Notes: a model not told the origin generated them from the letters alone. Shown: positions 22,150 to 40,850, numbered from the stretch's first letter. The stretch is DNA of 64,000 nucleotides from Pempheris klunzingeri (GCF_042242105.1 NC_092013.1:5368730-5432729); one strand, 5' to 3'. Program-made: numbers and translations.

Positions 22150-25100
22150 TTCTGCCCCCATTGTGGTTAACTACAGTTTAAATTTAGTGTTGCCAACTAA
22201 AGTAAAAGCAAAAATGTGAAAACATTTCTTTACAAGTAAAATAATACATTTAAAATTCTGCACAAGTATTATCAGTAAAAAATACAACCAACTCATTCTG
22301 CAGTGACATGTTGTCAGGGGCAGTTTTGCAGTAAAAGTAGTTTGCTCATTATATTTTCAATCATTAGATTATTAATTATTGCATGACATGAACGACTTTA
22401 ATAAATGAAGCCTACATGAATACATTTTGCATGATTTATTACTATTAGCGATGAATTTAATCATTAGAATGAAGTCATTTTACTGTCACATTCTTGTATG
22501 TATTCTCTTTATCTGTGGTGTAAGGTTATATTGTATAATTTCCCATAAGTATAACATCAACAGATAGTTATTATTGTTATTATTGTTGTTGGGCAAAATA
22601 TTCTACAATGTATTATTTACATTTGATTCAGCTGTAACCACTACCATCTTGTTTTTTTTACTTTGAACCCCAGAGCTTTAATTGTAAAAAGATTGTAATG
22701 GTAGCTATATCAAATTAAATGACATCATTAAAGGCAATTTAATAAGATAATATTATCATTTATATTTGCATCTCAAGTATATTTACCATTAACCTGTTAA
22801 ATAAAAGTTTCTACATCTTGTGAAAAACTGTGTGTCGGCTCATGACCGACTTGTAAGACTAGTAGCGATGTCACAAAATCCTGAATTAAATCGTCGTCTT
22901 TAAAAAAAAAAAAAAAGGACAGAATATGGGAAATTAATTGATATAGAAGTTTTGTAGGGGTGATATAATTTGCTTGATCAGTTTATTGATCATATTTAAT
23001 ACATTTGCTCAGACTGTTCACGATGGTGACGACAACATTACAGGACACATCCTGTAAAAATAGGCCTTAAAAAATACAGGGAAAATGCTGATAGTGAATA
23101 TGCAGCACCACAGTGAACTACAATAATAATATCTGTTGTGGTCCCTGGATTTTCTCCCAGTGTGTTTACTTCACTGTTTACTAGAGGAGGCCATTTATGT
23201 AACCTTCATGACAAAACTGTGCATCAGAAGTTTGTTTATTTTATTAATAACTTTATCTGTCTGTTATAAAGGTTGCATTCAAAGGTTGAGTCACATTCCT
23301 TATTTCATAGACTGCTGTGTCAGACTAACTTTGCTGCTGTCAGGACGAACAAGCTCACCAAATACATTATACTGCTGTGACAGAGGATCTTTTTATGTTG
23401 GTTCTATAAAGTTTTAAAAGTCTGGTCACACCAATGTTCTTCAACAACATAGTAGGTTAGTAACTCCCCATGTTGAAAACCTGTCAATCAGTTTTTTGAA
23501 ATCGTTTTTTTGGTCGTAGCCAACTGCAGTGCAGCCAAACACACCTCCACTCAGGATCACCACCAACAATAAGAAGGGCAAAACAACAAAGCTCTTCAAG
23601 TCTGCCTGCTGGCTATATGATCACTGCGCTCTGAACCAAAACTCCAAGCGACTGAAGCAGTTATCCAGTCAAAAGCACAGCAAACAAGCAGCAGCAACCA
23701 CAGATGATCTAACAAAGGAGATGACCACTACACTCAAAACAGAGACCACTGGATACACACAAAAACTTGGCCACATTTAGCTCACCTCACAGACTTTTAT
23801 CCCAGACAATTGCAAACTAGAAGCTTCACCCTGGAACAGGAGCCTGGAGCATTTAACTGCTTCCTTCCCAGCCCGGCCGGGGGCACCTCTTTGGAAGATC
23901 TGGGCAGAGCTATAGAGACAAGAGAGGAAGAGAAAAGGTCTTCCTCTCTCCCACCCACACCCAACACAAAAAATCCATAGCAATCCAATACAAGACACTG
24001 GGGAGTTTGGTCATGGGGCACCACCTGCAGCATGACCAAACATTAAGGTGGGAAAAAAAGCTACTGCCATATAGGCACAAGACACAATGAGTCATATAAA
24101 TTAGGATAACAGTGACTAACCCTTTGGTCAGTCTCGCAAAGGTATTCATGGCATTTAGGCATTTGGTTGTGCAAGAAAACTGAGGAAAGCACTTTCTCAC
24201 CTCTTTCACCACCTTGTTTGTGTCCCCTTATGTTCTCCAGATAGATGAGCATCAGGTTGATCATAATGTTGACCAGAATTATGTTTTTATTATATTATTA
24301 TATATATTTATTATATTTTACTCTGCTCTCTGCCTCCTTTTACATCTTGTCACGGAAACAGAAAGAGCCAAATGGGAATATGAAACAAAGTTTAACTGTG
24401 CTAATGTCCTCCCAACACCTCAGACCAAATGTCAAGGTCATGTTAGAAAATAAATATACAGCTGAGAACAACTGCTCACAAGGATTAATTAAAAATGTAT
24501 GCTGAAATAAAGAGAGAGCCACACAGAAAGCTGAAAGTTAGTTAGGTCACAAATTCTACTCATTTTAAAGGTCATATTTGTATTTGGAGGCCCTACTAGA
24601 ACATGTTTACATGGTTTAATATTCAAAATATACCTTATTTTTCTCATAGATGACGTGGCTGTTTACAGCCTCTGCAGGGACAATCTGCTGAAGGGCCAGA
24701 GGAGGTCACATGATCAACAGATCCCCTTATGACATCATTAGAGGAGTCATCTAAACAGCACATTTTCACACACATTTCCTAAAAGATGGAACATGAGAAA
24801 AAGATAGAGGACGGTCTTCCCTCACTTTTTGGTCTGCAGGCACACCAGGGATACATTTATGACATTTATGACATTTAAGACATTAACAGTAATTCTGGGT
24901 AAGTTTTTAAATATAGGTATTCAACATTTTAATATTAGCAATGAATTAAGAGTAGACTGCAGTCTAACTTTACTAATAACATAAACATCAGGCAGGTTTA
25001 TGTGCCGTTAACAAATAGCCTGTTGGATAAAGTCATAATGTGTTTGTCACAAAAGTTCCTCTCAAAAAATTATAAAAAAAAAAAAAATCTAAATCTTGTA

Positions 25101-25189
25101 TTTTAGGCCTTATCAAGTCAGTGTGTATTTGGAGCATCCATTAAGGGACTTCAATAAAATCAAACACAGGATGATACAAGAGAAGAGGT
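22150..25189. other. Intergenic sequence between Mx C and Mx D
   Basis: AT-rich with no convincing exon. Poly(A) of 13-14 bases at about 22901-22915. The segment 24560-24770 (CATGTTTACATGGTTTAAT, then GAGGAGTCATCTAAACAGC) has the look of a fish interspersed repeat, but I cannot define its ends. Open frames here have no domain or codon pattern worth calling. Confidence 0.5.
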
Positions 25190-25195
25190 TTTATT
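25190..25195 (-). terminator. Candidate poly(A) signal of Mx D
   Basis: AATAAA on the minus strand, about 475 nt past the stop codon at 25668-25670. No other AATAAA on that strand stands out in between. Confidence 0.45.
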
Positions 25196-25667
25196 TGAGA
25201 GGTTATAAACTAAATCTCAATCACACGCTCTCAGGAACACTTCACAGCTTTCATTATAAATGCTATTTGCTACAGCAATGCTTTTGAAGAATGACTTATG
25301 AAAATGTATGAGGCTGAATATATAAAATATGTGGCTTCACACAGACACTCACAGTTTATATCAACCAAAACCAAAACTCTACTACTACTCTACGAAAACA
25401 ACAAAAACAGAAGGAACAATAACAAACAGCTCAGTTTTTTCTTTTCTGTTTTGGACCTTATACATTGGATATGTTGCTTGTCTTCCAGGAAATACGAACA
25501 CAGAATAGAAAACCCTAAAATGTCATCAGATGTGGTTAGAAAATCTGACAATACAACAAAATGACTTATAATAAAATAAATGGCTGATTAAGTTAGTATT
25601 TACCAGCTGACGAGGGCCGGCTGGTTAGTACTAACTTTCACACAGGAGGGTGAGGTGTCACCTGGGC

Positions 25668-28600
25668 CTAGCGTACTCTTTTCTCTCTTCTGCCTTTAGA
25701 AGAGTTGACGTACATCATTTCAGGTTGCAGGATGGGGGTCAGTGGCTGGAAGTTCGCCACATGGAGGCTGCCACCCTCGGCTCCAGCCTCTCGTATCACC
25801 TGTTTTGTGCTGAAGTTGTATATGTTAAGACTAAAGTTAGTCACCAGAGTGCGTGCCGTTGACAGGCGCTCGTGGCGCATGTGAAGGAAGAGTCTCTCGT
25901 TTTTTACGCGAGAGTCTTCATGAAGCAGGAGCTCGGCTTTCTCCTTGTCCTGAAGCATCTGCAGCATCTCCCTGTGCAGCTGGGCGGCAGACTCCTGCAA
26001 CAGCTGGTAGCGGATCACCAGGGGGATCTGGTCAGCCAGACGCTGCCCGGCAATCTGGGGTTTGTAGAGGAGAGTAAGTGTGTAACTAAAAGCTACTTTC
26101 TGTGTCTGTATCTGTATTCTGTATCAGTATAGTAGATTTTACTGATAATTGTCTACTCAGCTTCAATTCCTGCCTTACTTTAAATGCACTTTAACCCCTT
26201 GAAGGTCCTCAGAAATAATCACGTTAAAGATCCTTACACACATAAATGTGTATGCATAAAAACAAGCCATAAAAATGTTAAAAATCTTTCTTTTTTTTAC
26301 ATTTTTTTTTAAATAGTTTTTTAGACCAGCATCAGCCCTAATCATACATATCAAATTTTAATTAGTTTTTTAAAAAATTAACCCTTAAATTGCCATGTTT
26401 TTGTCATGATGCGCATCATTTTATGGTCTAAAATACACAAAAAATACATGAAAAAAATTGAGAACTCTGAAAAATTCACCATCTTGCAAAATTATAAGCA
26501 ATATGCATGAAAAACTGATAAAATATGCTAAAAATAAAAATCATAACACACTAGAAAGTGCTGAAGACCCTCAAAGGGTTAAAATAACGACTGTCTCGGG
26601 ACATTTGTTGTTACTTTCCAATGGTCTAAATCAGCCAAATAGTTACTTCTATATCTTAGTGGCTGCCTTATCATAACATATTACTGTATTTGACGGCAAA
26701 AACATGAGCAAACGTTGAATGTCTGAATGTTATTCACTGCAACTTTAGATTAGCTAACCAGCTGGTAATGCTTCCCAGCAGAAAAGAGGGTTAACCTGTT
26801 TGATTTCAATAGAAAAAGAATGTAGTCACAAACAAATCTCTTTTCATGCTTAACACAGCAGGCAACCGGAAACAAATTACAGTAGATCTTGAAAACTATA
26901 GAACTGAAATTCTTTCCCACTGTCTCTACTGTCTCTAAAATGTGTGTGCTGAATTATAAAATGGACATTGTGTATATTACGCTTACTTGGTAGTAGGATT
27001 TAAGGTGTTTGATCATCTCTTTCAGGGTGGACCCGGTGTCATTATTGCTCACAGTGGTGGCGACTTTCTGTACTGGTACAGCAGCACCAAAGCTTAACCC
27101 AGACGGCTGTTCCACCTCCCTCTTCCGCTTCCCTAACTTCTTGCTGTACGTGGTGTCTTGAGTGTAAACAATCAGCTCCATCTTAAACTGAGTCCTCAGC
27201 GTGGACTCTGCAGTACTCTCCCTCTCCTTGCTGATGGCTTCGATCTTCATCTAAAGGACATAAATATTTGTCAGTAAATATTCAGCAATGTTTCCTATCC
27301 AGCACCAATGGATGATGGAAGTGATACCGTAGCTGCTCGGATGAGGTTAGGAAATCCAACGAGGCTTTTCTGCGCCACCTTCAGCAACTCTCTCTTCACA
27401 AGTTCTATAAAAGAAAATACAAATCAGACATGCAACGGGAGAAATGCATATTCAGCGTAGCACCGCGATGAGACATGCCTGTTATTTCCTTGAGTTTCAT
27501 GATTGCGGGCTCCTCCAGCAGTTTGATCTGCTCCTTGACCATGTCCTCAAAGGTCTTGTAGTTGATGAAGCCCGGCAGTTCTCTCCCTCGGTACTTTCGT
27601 TCATACTGAGCCACCTCTTTCTCAATATTCCAGTTGACTGTAATAGTGATGAATTTGAGAAAGAAAAAGTAGACATTAAGTAGGTTGATGCTGATGAGTG
27701 GTTATTACTGCAGCCTGGGGCAAAACTTAAACTTAAGTAGATAAATGTAGATGTATTTTACTGCTTTTTTACATCATGGCTAGGGGACTACAGATGAAAA
27801 CTAGCCTTCTGGCTAATTCTGGCTTTTTTAACCATGTGTAATCATGTGTTTTATGAAATTGTATTGTCCCCTTTCAAATAAACTAAACTGAAACTGAAAT
27901 AAAAGATCATTACTTAATATTTGACAGTGTAAAATAGTTTGCATTTTTCATAGCAAGAGAAAAATCTGTCTTACTCAGCCGTTAACTTTACATGTTTTTG
28001 CAGTAAAGAAGCCACAGAAAAGATCAAGATATCAAAAATAAAGTCGTTGATGCACTTACATGATACTCCAGAGCGCTCTATGATATCTTGCCATGCAGCA
28101 AACTCTTTTCTGAGTATGGAAAAGAGATTGAGCCTTGCTCCAAATTTGAGATCCTCCCCTGTGGTGAGGCTGATGGCATCCTTTGTAAAGGCAGTCACTC
28201 TCTAAAATATAACAGGTTCGGATAAAAAAAAAGAAGGGAAATTAGTCTTTTCAGAAGCTCAAATCACTCAAATCACAGTTGCAGGGCTCTGAAAGCATCA
28301 AAAAGTCTCACGTCAATGAGGAAACCGAGTCTGTCGGTTGCGTCAGATGGGGGTTCAGTGCCATATCTGTCCAGCTCTACCAGAGTCTTTGTTAGTTTCT
28401 TCTCTATCTGCTCTTCCAGTCGAGGCAGAGATTTCTACAAATCACACATGGGTCAACCTTTGACTCCTGACGTGGGTAAAGTAATCTGAAGTGAACTGTT
28501 GATGTGAAGCACTGAGAAATACTCACCTTGATGTGATGCACCAGCTCAAGGGTGAGATTTTCTGCCAGTTTAGGAACAGTAGCACGGCCTTCATCATAGA

Positions 28601-30534
28601 GAGAGCTACAGCAATAAAAAGTTAGTGAGTATGTGTGACACAATCTGTCAAACTGCAAATCTTTGTTTACATCATTACCAAAAGGAATGAACTCACCGGA
28701 AATGCACATGGTCACTGAAGAAGGCTTTCTCTCTTTCTGTTGCTTCAGTGAGCGTCACCTTCTCTGTGATCTCCTTCTGACCCCGACACTTGACGATCAT
28801 GTAGCCCTTCTTCAGGTGGATGACCTCATTATGGACAATGTCCACCACCGTGTCTTCTGTGCCTTTGTCCACCAGATCAGGCTTGGTCAAGATACCTGAG
28901 AGAGAGAAAGACAAACAGACAGTGAGCTATCTGAAGGTCGATACCTGAGCCGATTGGTCCTTTTCTAAAATCAGCTGTTTACCCAGAGTCCTCTCTCCTT
29001 CAGGATCCACCTCCTGGGCCATCTTCAAAGCCTCGGTGGTTGCTATGTCCACGTTGCATGGAACAACCACCAAGCTGATGGTTTCTTGTTTTTTGATGAA
29101 CTTCTGGATCAGCCTCTTTATCTGAAAATAGGAATTTATATTGGACATGAAGTTTTAAGTTGTTCAACTATCGGCAGAGCTTAAGTGTCTTTCCGTTCTC
29201 ATAAGATGTGAACTAAAAGTCTTTAGCTTTTTTAGACAGAGGAATAACTTTGACCTCAGCACTGATGCTTTTCCTTGGAATAACTGTCCCTGTGTAGTGT
29301 AGAATAAACACACCTGGTCTCCAATGTTCTCTGGTTGTCCCTTTACAGCCACCCTGGCGATGCCGGGCAGGTCAATGAGCGTCAGATCTGGAACATCAGG
29401 AGAGGCGATCTCCAGACTGATGAGGTCTTCACTGATCCCCACCCCATCCCCGGCCAATATAATTTGAGCTGGAGAGAGAGGACGTACGATTTAAAACAAA
29501 TTTACAAAGAAGTGCTCACAAGGGTTCAGACTCATCAGGGTTTGTCACAGTGCTCATTAAAGCCAAACTAGATGGCGCTGTTTCATCATGTTGATGTCAA
29601 ACATTTGGCGTGATTTATATCCGGCCATGTTGTGTAAGACGCACAAAACAGTGAGGTGAGAAGGAAGTTTGTATTTTTTAAAGTAATTTCTCTTGTCGCT
29701 GTTATTTTTTTGTAATAAAGTCTTTGTTTAATTAATGTTTAGTTTAATGTTCATTTCATTCGGCATTTCATAATCAAACAAATCATCATGATTCACATTC
29801 ATTGTTTAAATTGTTAGACAAATACACTTCATTTTAAAACTGATTTAGTGTCTCTTCACGAATAATCTACTCGAATAACACAAATGAACTATTTTGGACT
29901 CAAAGGTGACAAGCTTGCACCCCTCACAGCAAACAAAACTAACTTTAATGCCCTCCAATTACTGGATCTTGACAGCGCCGCTGAAGTGTACCCTACCTTC
30001 TTTAATCTTTGTCTCCACATCCGCAGGATGACCGATGTCTTCCTCGCACCCTTTGTAGCTTATCTTTCCGTACCACTCCTCTCCTTCCTTCTGTCTCTTC
30101 ATCTTCAGTTCGAGAGGACATCTCGTCACAATGCCTGAATCAATGCAGAGTGACAAATTAGACAGGGAGGAATTTAAAATAAGCTAAATATATCTGCAGG
30201 CTTAAATGTTTGACAAGGCTCATCAGATGGAATAACTCATCTGATTCATGACTTTTCATTTATAAGTCTAATCTCTTTAATTCTATACTGTATGTGAACA
30301 TGTAACTGCTAATTATATGGTCAATATCATAGGTTCATTATTGGGTCTTTGAATAAATATTTATCAGGCTGCTGTGACTCCAGGCAGCAGGTTATGATGT
30401 TTTTCATTTTTATTTTATTTTATTTTATTCCTTCGTAACAAAGGCGTTTTAGAACATTTGTGATATTTTCAAATGAACTATGAACCCATTGTTGGTTTGT
30501 GTTATTTTATGCTGCAGAAGTCAGTCCATAACTT

Positions 30535-30586
<52 letters not shown>

Positions 30587-31206
30587 CCCTTAATCCTAAA
30601 AGGAAAAAAGAGAGACGAGCAGTGAAACGCAAGCTTGATGTTTTACGCCTTTAGTTGATTTAAAGTGATAACTGAATAGACAACCTTGATGTATGTTGAT
30701 TGATGTATTTTTTAGCTAAAACACACAAAAATGGTGGTTCTTCAGTGGTTCTTTGGGGGGGTCGAGGTCCTATATCTCACTACTGCCATACCAGAAGCCC
30801 CTATATGGTTATTTAAAGGTTCTCTACTGGTTCTTCAAGTTTGTTTAATTTAGTTGCAGAAAGATTTTCAGTTGCCACATTTGCTGTGTTGCACCTTTAA
30901 TGCTGCAACAGGTACTATAAAGGTGGTTCCCTCGTGATTATGAGCCAAAGATATGTTTTTTTTTTTGTGTTTGCTCATTGTGTATTTTAAAAGCACAGAG
31001 TGTTTTGTGAATGACCCACCGCTTCCTCTGGGCAGAGCCACCCCTGACAGCGCCTCCAGCACGGAGCTCTTCCCCGAGCTTTGGTCTCCAATCACGGCGA
31101 TAGCAGGCAGCGCCAAGTCCTTCTCCACACCGAGAGAGCGAAGAGAGTCGATGAGGTCGATGCAGGGACGCACCTTCTCCTCATACTGCTGGTTCAGACT
31201 GTTCAT
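25668..31206 (-). CDS. mx: Divergent Mx GTPase, copy D (12 coding exons, 682 aa, C-terminal extension)
   Basis: Exons: 31020-31206, 29997-30134, 29314-29468, 28983-29121, 28697-28895, 28527-28605, 28312-28434, 28060-28201, 27479-27637, 27328-27404, 26987-27250, 25668-26054. Exons 1-10 have the same lengths as in A, and the frame is open over 2049 nt (682 aa). P-loop [21 protein letters not shown] and TKPD are intact. The L4 region differs fully from A-C: no glutamate run, but [11 protein letters not shown] and a Ser/Thr/Val-rich loop, with a KRKR patch at 507-510. The GED is followed by a 54-residue tail (629-682) ending GRREKRVR. The exon 9 donor is GC instead of GT (27478-27477). Exon 1 and exons 3-5 closely match A-C, whereas exon 2 and exons 6-12 are divergent. 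Probably a functional paralog with different target or location. Confidence 0.92.
30537..30578. repeat. (TC)n microsatellite in Mx D intron 1
   Basis: 42 bp of pure CT dinucleotide. Confidence 0.95.
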
Positions 31207-31400
31207 GGTGGCGGCTTCTGTCTCCTGTGATGAAATGGGCTTAAAAAAAAAAAAAAGGAATAAACCCGCAGAGAAACGTCCTGCTCACTGACTTTAGTGA
31301 GTGTTGAGTCCACAGCAGCTCCTCTCGGCCTGGTGATCAGACTGCAGGCTGCAGGGACGGAGCTTGGAGAAAAAAACACAGAAAACTGGAAGCGAAGTTT

Positions 31401-31426
31401 AGTTTCGTTTCCTTGAGTTTCTTTTG
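31401..31426 (-). promoter_or_regulatory. ISRE-like elements of Mx D
   Basis: AGTTTCGTTTCC followed by GAGTTTCTTTT, matching copy B except that a GTTTC unit is missing in the second element. It lies about 195-220 bp upstream of the ATG, behind the same GCAGGGACGGAGCTTG leader as B. Confidence 0.65.
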
Positions 31427-31565
31427 TTGCATAAGGCCCAAACAAAAAGGAAAGGAAATTAATGTACAGGAAACACAGAGATAGAGTTACTAGTGATGGG
31501 CAAAAAAAAACCCATTCTGAAATATATGATTTACATTTGATAAAGACTAAATTCACCAGCACCAG

Positions 31566-31773
31566 CAGTAATGAATGGATGACACTGGGAGTGATGCATC
31601 TTGAAGCTTCACAAACTTTGATACCATGTAAGTGTTATGGGTAATGGTTATGTAGGCAGAGAGAGAGAGAGAGAGAGAGAGGGGAATACATGGCGGTTCA
31701 GTAAAGGCACAACAAAGAGTCACGGAGTCGGAGTAATTCATTTTATGTCCGTAAGCGGAGTCTACAGACATTA
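31566..31773. mobile_element. Insertion upstream of Mx D, flanked by CACCAG
   Basis: The copy B upstream region reads CACCAGCACCAGCCCTCTAGG without interruption. In D about 208 bp is inserted between two CACCAG copies (31560-31565 and 31774-31779), as expected for a target duplication. It carries a (GA)n run at 31658-31681. No coding sequence or clear long inverted repeats, so the element class is unknown. Confidence 0.55.
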
Positions 31774-31779
31774 CACCAG

Positions 31780-33160
31780 CCCTCTAGGATACTGGTTTAA
31801 AAATGTTATTGGTAGCCATATTAACTAGGCTTTAATAATTGTAAATTTCCCCATCATCTTATCTCATCTTAATGTTATTCATTTCAATTTGCATCTCATC
31901 TATATTCACCACCAACCTGTAGTGTGTTCAATTCTTTGTCCACAGCAAACATCTAGTTCAGTTCCTAGGAAAAGAAAGTCACTTTATTTTCAGGAGCAAT
32001 AGGTTTCATTTCACTGTCAAATCAGTGTAAATGTGCAATAGATGTTTGAAGTTTCCACACCACACTTATGTATAAAGTTGTATGCTGGGTCAAGACTGGC
32101 TTGCAACACTACTTGCTGTTGGTGCAGATGTAAAGTCACGAAGTCATCTACCAGGAAAAAGTAACTTAATGAGATCCAGTCAGAGAAATATGAAATATTC
32201 CACAATGTATGTTTTACTTTTGATAAAAGGGACTGTAAAGGGATTTTAAAATCCTGCCAGCAGGTTCCAACTTTGTAATCTGAGGCAGAAATGTATTTGT
32301 GCAAACTTCCAAATATAAAAGCAGCCTCTGTCCACGTCCTCTAGGTTATTGGTACACTAACAATTCACTCGTGTGGTATTTTGCTTTAACTGCAGCAGCC
32401 AGCACAGACTGTAGGAAATGATCCCGCCTCATGGTATAGATGCACTGTGGCCACAAGATGTCCTCATTACCACAGTCATTTTGTTTCGCTGTGCTTTCTC
32501 AAGCTGTTATTTTGTACAGTACATCACTGCGACTCTTACTATTAACAATAATATCTTCTCTGACAGTAGCTGTCTTGCATTTGGTGACACTGTTCCTTAT
32601 ACTTGTGTCTGCTGGACACGTAATTATTATTTGGTTGATTTGGAAGTTGCTCAGTTATCAAACAATTCAGGAGGATTTGTGACGGCATTCCACCGTTCCA
32701 TTCTCACAACTAGAGAGTGATTCATCAGTTTATTTTCTAGTGGGAGTATTTCTGTCAAGGAAGCACATTTGACCCGAGAAGTTAATCTGACAAAGCTGAG
32801 ACAACTGTACTTTCTCTTGCACGGCTTTTGGGAAAGTATCTGCAACAACAAAGCATCTTAACTGCGTGCATTAGTTGGACACTGATGACTTGTGTACATA
32901 AAGGCTGGTCTTGTCAACAGCACGTTGCTCACTGTACCTGACAGACTCTCATGAAGCAGACTGTCCCTGCGTCTGTGGAAACCAAGGCAACAGCTCAAAG
33001 GTCAGAGGTCATCCAGTTTTCAGGGCAAAGCGACTGCAAAACATCAGGTGTGCAAGAAACCCACTACATTTTTACAGTTACATGAGGATTTCTACCCGTA
33101 TCAGACAAAGAGATCTGAGCAGAAACATGACAAACGTGTCATTTATGGGCAAATTTGTGC
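31780..33160. other. Intergenic sequence between Mx D and the synpr 3' end
   Basis: The part to about 32110 matches the region upstream of Mx B. The remainder has no gene that I can support; the open frame at 32418-32720 has no recognisable domain. Confidence 0.55.
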
Positions 33161-33163
33161 ATC

Positions 33164-34592
33164 TTTATTAGCATGAATGCCTGTAAAATATCCACACTCA
33201 TGAACTAATTGCCAGTGCCATTATATGGACCCATACACATTTATCATGGACTATTATACACACATGGGTGTTCAATCTGCTTTATTACACTGATGCAAAC
33301 CACATGCTGAGGAGGTCAAGAAACAGGGTTGCACAAGTCATATCAATGTAAACAAACAGCAACCGAGCATTACCCTTTGAATATTACTCTACATGAACTG
33401 CACAGATTTTTTAGAGTTGTACAAACCTGAATTGTGATTTTAAAGCCAACAAAAGCTCGTTGTTATTGTTATTTATGTACAGAGGAGCCCGCTATTCACT
33501 TTTTCATGGATTATCACTGTGGTACTGATGTGCTTTTTTTTTTTTGCTGGGCTTTAGCAGTTTAAAAGGGTGCTCTGGACATGCTTTAGGGAGGTATAAC
33601 GTATTTTCATAGTCTCCCGGTGGTCTGAGGACAGCATAGAAAACAGTCACAGTAATTTGTAGCAGGAGCGGCCACTTGTAAACAGCGAGGGAGACAATCT
33701 CCCCCTATACGTGATTCAAATCAAACAACTGTGTGACGGCGTCTGTGCCGATGCAACTAAGAGGAGGAAACCATGGAGACAGAAACAACATGCTGCAATG
33801 ATTCATACTGCACTTTTTTCTTGCGCAAACCCAGTATTACGTATTTTGCAGTATGCAGTTATTGCTTTAAGACTTTCTGACATGATCAATGTCAGACGTG
33901 AGTTGGAATAAATTTGAAATTCTGCTTCAGTTATATTGTCAGTCAGTCTGAATTAAAAATACCCGTTGTCCAAATATAGTGCCTGGTAGATTAGAAAAGA
34001 ACGCACATGTAATAATACTGATCTAAATAAACTCTCTGTTATGAGTCAGGGCAGTGAGATTATTGTAAACTTTCAGAGATAAAACGCATGTTTGTATTTT
34101 CTTTACGTATTAGTTTGACAGAGAGCATATTAGCACACAAACAACATCATGCACTTAGTCACCATTTTAGAAACTTGAGAATTATACAAACATAGAGCAC
34201 TTTTTCTTTCCACGACAGCGCAAACCGGTTTGAAAGAGACATCCAGTCGTAACGGTGAATGTCAATTACCGAGCACAGAGAGAGGAACTGTCACTTATGT
34301 GTTTCAAACTACAAGAAATACGACATTCAGCAAACAACACCGCTCACAAAAAAGGAGTAAAAGACTATATCTAATAATTCTGTACAACACCCAACAATAC
34401 TTGGGTGTACTTTGACACCATTTTGTTGCCTTTTTTAGGACCATCTTTTTTGTTTTTTTGCACAGACATATTGATGACAAACTGAGCAGAGGATGGAAGT
34501 TAATCCTTAACATTCCTCCTCCTTCTCTCACCCCCTGATTACCCTGGTTTAAAATGCAGAAGTGCCGCCGCTCACAAGAGGAAAAGGCACGG
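33164..34592 (-). other. synpr: Likely long 3' UTR of synpr
   Basis: Non-coding sequence downstream of the synpr stop codon. AATAAA on the minus strand occurs at 33164-33169 and 33281-33286, either of which could end the transcript. The extent is inferred from these signals only. Confidence 0.4.
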
Positions 34593-40688
<6,096 letters not shown>

Positions 40689-40791
40689 TGAAGAAGGGAA
40701 GATCTAATCCAGCTGTGTTATGCTACAGGTCTCCCAGAGGCGTTGTGATGGTGAAACAGGAGCTGGAGGAGGCTGCCTGAGGAAAGCACAG

Positions 40792-40823
<32 letters not shown>

Positions 40824-40850
40824 CTGATGTAGTATGAATGTCTACCACAA
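40689..40850 (-). promoter_or_regulatory. synpr: Probable promoter of the short synpr isoform
   Basis: Sequence immediately upstream of the MCMVIFAP first exon, containing a (TG)15 run at 40793-40822. Promoter activity is inferred from the alternative first exon; no core element is convincing. Confidence 0.35.
40793..40822. repeat. (TG)n microsatellite
   Basis: 30 bp of TG just upstream of the short synpr first exon. Confidence 0.95.

Noticed and set aside
23529-23780. 83-codon plus-strand open frame in the C-D interval
   Set aside because: Lys/Thr/Gln-rich, no domain, no splice or promoter context and no second copy.
32418-32720. 100-codon open frame upstream of Mx D
   Set aside because: No recognisable domain, no conserved counterpart upstream of Mx B, likely chance.
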